Assembly: GCA_964405665.1 (NCBI GenBank)
Contig: CAYOOT010000004.1
Coordinates: forward strand, 1 to 64,000
DNA length: 64,000 bases
DNA from: CAYOOT01 sp964405665
Lineage (GTDB): Bacteria; Bdellovibrionota_C; UBA2361; SZUA-149; CAZDWZ01
Reading direction: 5' to 3'
The notes below the pieces were generated by a model. It was not told the DNA's origin and did not search any database. It was given only the letters and a program-made list of their open reading frames with translations. Position 1 is the stretch's first letter, and each line of letters starts with the position of its first letter. A program made the translations under genes and the position numbers. Shown in pieces: positions 60,172 through 64,000 of this stretch.

Positions 60172-60684
60172 ATGGATGATCTATATGTCAATTTATTAAG
60201 TGCGATACTGGGTGCTTTTGCCAGCGGTCTTTTTGGCATTATTTCGGAAAAAAGCCGCCATCGCCAAGAAGTGCTCAGTATTGCCAATGCTTTTTATGGC
60301 GAAGTCAAGGCAATTTTAGAAAAAGTAGAACGTAGAGGATATATACAAATTCTTCGTCAAGCGGAGAAAGACAAAAAATTTATTCATATTGATGCCAAGC
60401 AAAATTATTTTGAAGTATTTGCAAATAACTGCGAACGGATTGGCCTCGTTCCCGCTGATTTGACTTTTGAAATCACAAAATTTTATATTTTTGCCAAAGC
60501 CTTTGTAGAAGATACTGATAGTTATTGTTCCTTGAGCGCACAAAACATCAATAATTCTGCAAATTATACTGAGATGGCCGACATTCTAGAAGAAATTAGA
60601 AGTACCGGAAATAAAATTATTGAAAAAGTTGAAACAATGAATGGCACTGAAAAAAGACGGTCAAAACTTTTTAGTTTTTCTTAA
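60172..60684 (+). CDS. Small membrane-anchored protein of unknown function
   Basis: 170 aa from ATG 60172, preferred to a TTG at 60139 because AAAAGGAAA lies just upstream. One N-terminal membrane helix (LLSAILGAFASGLFGII, about 8-24), then a predominantly helical cytoplasmic part (LSIANAFYGEVKAILEKVER, AEKDKKFIHIDAKQNYFEVF) and CERIGLVPADLTFEI. No family recognised. It follows msrA closely and converges with the second Cys-rich gene. Confidence 0.62.
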   Translation: MDDLYVNLLSAILGAFASGLFGIISEKSRHRQEVLSIANAFYGEVKAILEKVERRGYIQILRQAEKDKKFIHIDAKQNYFEVFANNCERIGLVPADLTFEITKFYIFAKAFVEDTDSYCSLSAQNINNSANYTEMADILEEIRSTGNKIIEKVETMNGTEKRRSKLFSFS

Positions 60685-60694
60685 TATTAAATTT

Positions 60695-62245
60695 TTAAAA
60701 AATGCCAATTCTGGTTTTCTTTTGCATTTCTATCAGTAAAATAGACCAATGTTTTCTGGGAATCGGACAATTTTGTCGAAGAAATGCTTTGAGTTCTTGT
60801 TTGCTAATTTTATAGGGCTTTGCACTGCTTTCGCAGAATAACTCTTTTTCACAAAGTTCTTCTGAAAATAAAAGAAGATCATCGGGTAATTCTGTTTTTT
60901 CATTTGTATTTACCGTTTGCTCTTTTTTTAAAGAGAGTAAACCTCGATCTTTTATTTGCTGATCGGTTAATTCCACTAAAGCATAATTTGCCCAAGAATC
61001 TTGATAACAACCTTGATATAGCTCAGGAGGAAACCATTTCCCCCACTCTCCGGTTGATTGCAGATGTTTAATGACTCGCGGCAATAGATCTTCATATTCT
61101 TCTTTTGAATATTCTTTATTTAAAATACAGTAATTTTTCGTTTTCAGGAAAAAACAACCGAAAACATCATGACAACCATTATAACAACAAAAAGAATAAA
61201 AGTTGTTGCGGGCATTGCCAATTGCTCCGTCACAAAAGAAACAATTATAGGCATTTAAGACCCCGGTCACGAAATAACAGCGCTCAGAATTCCTTGCCCA
61301 AAGGGCCGTATAACAATCACGAGCATTGTTTGAAAAAATTATATCCTTACAATCCTCACAATTGCTGGAATAAAAAACGTTATTACAATTTTTAGAATTG
61401 GAAACATGATAGACATCCGAACAATTTTCATTTTTAAAATTTGTATTATAATCGCGTTTATCTTTAAAAAATTCTTCCGCTGCTGCAGTTATTTCTAATT
61501 GTTGATGATATGAACCTAAATTTAAGGATTTAAAATGTCTTTCCCAGACCTCGGCTGTGACTTTTTCATTTCTAATATAGTAGCCATCTTGTGCTTGCCT
61601 TAGTCCCACACATTGAAAGCAATTTTTGCAACCGATACAATCCAAGCACCAAAAACAATCATTGCAATTTTGACAATCTTGGAGAAAACGAGAATTATAA
61701 ATATTATTGCAATCAAGACAAGAATAACAAAGCTCGGAATTACTCACGCCACTACAAAGCAGTAAATCTGTAGATGTAGAACAAAGAGCACAGTAAATAC
61801 TTTCTCTAAGATTTTCACAGGCAAAACAAAGATGACAATCTTTTAGTTGTACGCAGGCATTGACATAAGGAGAATTTTCACAATTAACTCGATTAATTGA
61901 AGGCGCATAGGATTTTCTGGCAACTTCGATAAATTGATCAAAAAATGGTCGAGAAAAATCATATTCTTGCCCGGCTCTGGTGTTGTCACATTGATCACTC
62001 CAAAACCATTCTGGAGCAACCCCAATAATCGCACCGTTCATCGACCAACGAGTAAGAATCGGAGTTTTGGTAACAGGACAAATTGTTTTTTGAAAATTAA
62101 AAGGTCCAGCTTGACCGGCAGAATAAATCCAATTCTCTAGAGCGGACTTGTCTGGAAGCGGCAGTTGAAATTCCTTAAGCAGTTGCTCTTCTCGCTCCAA
62201 TACCAAAAAATCTTGTCCACTAATCGAACATTTAAGCTTTTTCAC
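60695..62245 (-). CDS. Cys-rich protein with tandem Cys repeats, paralog 2
   Basis: A 516 aa relative of the 57760 protein (GTG start at 62245 with GGAAG upstream). It shares the WSDQCDNTRAGQEYDFSRPF box (compare WWSDQYDPLSYGQPFDFSK), the Cys-dense middle (CYSCLDCNNI, CQNCNDCFWCLDCIGC) and NYCILNKEYSKEEY followed by GEWGKWFPPEL. It lacks the multiple C-terminal zinc-ribbon pairs of paralog 1, keeping FCESSAKPYKISKQE. Same unknown function. Both genes point the same way with msrA and a membrane protein between them. Confidence 0.75.
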   Translation of the reverse strand: MKKLKCSISGQDFLVLEREEQLLKEFQLPLPDKSALENWIYSAGQAGPFNFQKTICPVTKTPILTRWSMNGAIIGVAPEWFWSDQCDNTRAGQEYDFSRPFFDQFIEVARKSYAPSINRVNCENSPYVNACVQLKDCHLCFACENLRESIYCALCSTSTDLLLCSGVSNSELCYSCLDCNNIYNSRFLQDCQNCNDCFWCLDCIGCKNCFQCVGLRQAQDGYYIRNEKVTAEVWERHFKSLNLGSYHQQLEITAAAEEFFKDKRDYNTNFKNENCSDVYHVSNSKNCNNVFYSSNCEDCKDIIFSNNARDCYTALWARNSERCYFVTGVLNAYNCFFCDGAIGNARNNFYSFCCYNGCHDVFGCFFLKTKNYCILNKEYSKEEYEDLLPRVIKHLQSTGEWGKWFPPELYQGCYQDSWANYALVELTDQQIKDRGLLSLKKEQTVNTNEKTELPDDLLLFSEELCEKELFCESSAKPYKISKQELKAFLRQNCPIPRKHWSILLIEMQKKTRIGIF

Positions 62246-62399
62246 AGTTCTTCCATACTCAAAATACTTAATATTTACAAAAAGTTATCTTTTTAGAACA
62301 AATTTTTAGCTAAAGATTAAATGATTTCAGACACTTGTATTCCCTACTAGAATATTGTATTATCTGGGATTTTGTAAATTAATAATAGCAGCTCTGATA

Positions 62400-64000
62400 A
62401 TGACATTTTATCAAAATGATCCCAAGACAATAGAAATAAAAAATGCTGGGAAAATACCAGCCAACTTACCCGCACCGGCTGCAGAAATCGAAAAAGCTAT
62501 CTTACAACGTAATAATCAAAAAAAAGAATTAGTTTTAGAAAACAAAAATCTTCAGCAGCAGGCAGAAAAATATCAATGGTGGGAATGTCGGATGAGAGTC
62601 GGACTAATGGTCTGCGCTTCTATTCTGATTTTTTCCATTGGAGGCTATGTTGCAGTAGCTTTGGCTTCTAAAGTTGTTCTGGGATATTTAGGAACAGCTG
62701 CATTAACAACAATCGGTTCAAAGCTGGCCGTCGCCGGTTTGGCCTCAATTGTTGGTGCTGCCGCTACTCCCTTAATAGGAGCAACCACAAGAACTATTTT
62801 AAATGTTGTGGAAAATTTCAGCTTTTTTAATAGCAAAAGTTACTCTCAAGCTTATCTAGACAGCAAAGATCATTTTACCAAGGAAACTCTTTCTAAAAAT
62901 CAAATTGCAGAAGATTCAATAAGTGGTTTAGGAGCGGGAGCAGCCGGGGGAATCGGTAAATTATTTAAACCTTTTCAAGAAGTGCTGGCAAAATCCAGAA
63001 GTTTATATGCTGTTACTAGTGGTGGAGCTACAGCCTCAGTTAGTCAAGGGATTTCTTCTCCGCTGCGGCAACTTTATCAAAGAAATGAATTGGAAAATAA
63101 CTTAATTCAGGAATGTGAAGAAAATAATATTCAAGGAAAAGCCCGGGAAGAATTAATTTTAGAAAAAATCAAAGAAAGATCTCTTGATCTGCAAGGAATG
63201 AGTACAACTTTTACTAAAGACGTTACTCAAGCATTTCTTAGCGGCGGCATTGGCGGACGATTTGAATTATCTCGTCTTAACGGAGCACAAGCTGCTTCTA
63301 AATTTGCCTGCTTAAAAGTAGATGTTGGAGATTTTGTCAGCGCTAGCGCGATCGGACTTTTTCGTGCCCGGTGGGACACGCCGGAGATGAATTTCGATCA
63401 ATTAATCGATACAACAATTCAAGAAACAGGAAATAATTTTAAAAGTGTGATTCAAGCTCGATATGCGGTGAATCCAGAAAGTGCGAGAAGACGAGGGGAA
63501 AGGACTATTGCAAAAAACCTCGATCAGCCCACTGCGGTAGAAAGCCCTGCTCGTGTTTTTGATGATACTCAAACATTTAGGTCGCAAAATGCTGATGATT
63601 TTTCTGTAATTGCAACGTTAACAGTAATTACTCATTATTTGAATCTTATACCCTCCCGCTATGTCAGGGATCCGCGAACATTTCTGAATCAAAATGAAGT
63701 ACAACAAATTAACAGAATTGCTGCAGTTAAAGATTGTCCCTATCCCGAACAATCTCTTCGGATGTTAGCAATGTTAGAAAAAGCAGCTGAAGTCTATTTA
63801 GTAGATCATCCTCCTGAAATGGCAGTTACTCAAAGGGAAATACATATCAGTGATATATTTGGAACAATGACTCATACAATCTCCCTTGCCTTCTTACATT
63901 TATCTGCTGGGGATCTGTCTTTGGGCAAAAATATAAGAAATGTTGGAGACGTGCCTCATTTAAGAAAACCCCTGGAGAATGCAATTGCCTTGGTAGCAGA
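62400..64000 (+). CDS. Large protein of unknown function, 3' end outside window
   Basis: An uninterrupted frame of 533 codons from ATG 62400 to the window edge. The N-terminus is polar with a short coiled stretch (QQAEKYQ). Then comes a hydrophobic stretch with two or three segments (LMVCASILIFSIGGYVAVAL, GYLGTAALTTIGSKLAVAGL, IVGAAATPLIG). After this the chain is soluble, with Gly-rich turns (SGLGAGAAGGIGKLF, SGGIGGRF) and no recognised domain. It could be an effector or a large membrane-associated protein. It is divergent from Cys-rich paralog 2. No strong ribosome site is visible. Confidence 0.65.
   Translation, partial: MTFYQNDPKTIEIKNAGKIPANLPAPAAEIEKAILQRNNQKKELVLENKNLQQQAEKYQWWECRMRVGLMVCASILIFSIGGYVAVALASKVVLGYLGTAALTTIGSKLAVAGLASIVGAAATPLIGATTRTILNVVENFSFFNSKSYSQAYLDSKDHFTKETLSKNQIAEDSISGLGAGAAGGIGKLFKPFQEVLAKSRSLYAVTSGGATASVSQGISSPLRQLYQRNELENNLIQECEENNIQGKAREELILEKIKERSLDLQGMSTTFTKDVTQAFLSGGIGGRFELSRLNGAQAASKFACLKVDVGDFVSASAIGLFRARWDTPEMNFDQLIDTTIQETGNNFKSVIQARYAVNPESARRRGERTIAKNLDQPTAVESPARVFDDTQTFRSQNADDFSVIATLTVITHYLNLIPSRYVRDPRTFLNQNEVQQINRIAAVKDCPYPEQSLRMLAMLEKAAEVYLVDHPPEMAVTQREIHISDIFGTMTHTISLAFLHLSAGDLSLGKNIRNVGDVPHLRKPLENAIALVA

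Overview
The window is AT-rich, gene-dense DNA from an uncultivated diderm (Gram-negative-type) bacterium. Evidence for an outer membrane is direct: a YdbH/YnbE/YdbL-type operon, several short lipoproteins with clear lipoboxes, a SYLF-domain protein and many signal peptides. A sigma-54 activator, a HDOD response regulator, bactofilin, CinA and LarC-like genes fit a deltaproteobacterial or Bdellovibrionota-like lineage or another uncultured diderm phylum. TrmB-type regulation and the Cys-rich zinc-ribbon pair are also common in candidate-phylum genomes. I cannot fix the phylum from sequence alone. I see no tRNA, rRNA, CRISPR array or transposase.

Layout. 1-3.1 kb: a histidine kinase (5' end outside the window) overlapping a receiver-HDOD protein. 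3.2-8.6 kb: a phosphoesterase, a secreted Cys-rich protein and a small surface-glycan operon (aminotransferase, glycosyltransferase, NeuD-like acyltransferase). 9-14.2 kb: a sugar-acid locus with a solute-binding protein and a YjhG/YagF-type dehydratase facing an SDR and a fumarylacetoacetate-hydrolase-family enzyme. 14.4-17.9 kb: a MerR-like protein, an NtrC-type activator, a stand-alone LarC C-terminal domain and GalU. 17.9-28.2 kb: an AddB-AddA-like fusion, five tandem VirB2/TrbC-like pilin-type proteins and a SNF2 helicase. 28.3-35.7 kb: an L-2-hydroxyglutarate oxidase-like enzyme, a second nucleotide-sugar and glycan locus, a PfpI-family protein and two methyltransferases. 35.7-37.4 kb: toxin-antitoxin genes with recognisable promoter/operators and two tiny membrane proteins. 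37.4-44.2 kb: a seven-gene operon of a MutL/GlmL-family ASKHA protein, a barrel-sandwich protein and five mostly membrane proteins of unknown role. 44.5-49.9 kb: bactofilin, L19, CinA, two secreted or anchored proteins and a TrmB-like regulator. 50.5-57.7 kb: a kinase-like protein, a broken HAD/B3-4 gene, the envelope-lipid genes and lipoproteins. 57.8-64 kb: two paralogous Cys-rich proteins around MsrA, then a large ORF leaving the window.

The most distinctive features are the uncharacterised GlmL-linked membrane operon, the run of five VirB2-like paralogs with a conserved cysteine pair and no secretion ATPase, and a dense set of palindromic repeats. At least four repeat families are present, some inserted into each other. 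Members of two families supply the actual stop codons of seven genes.
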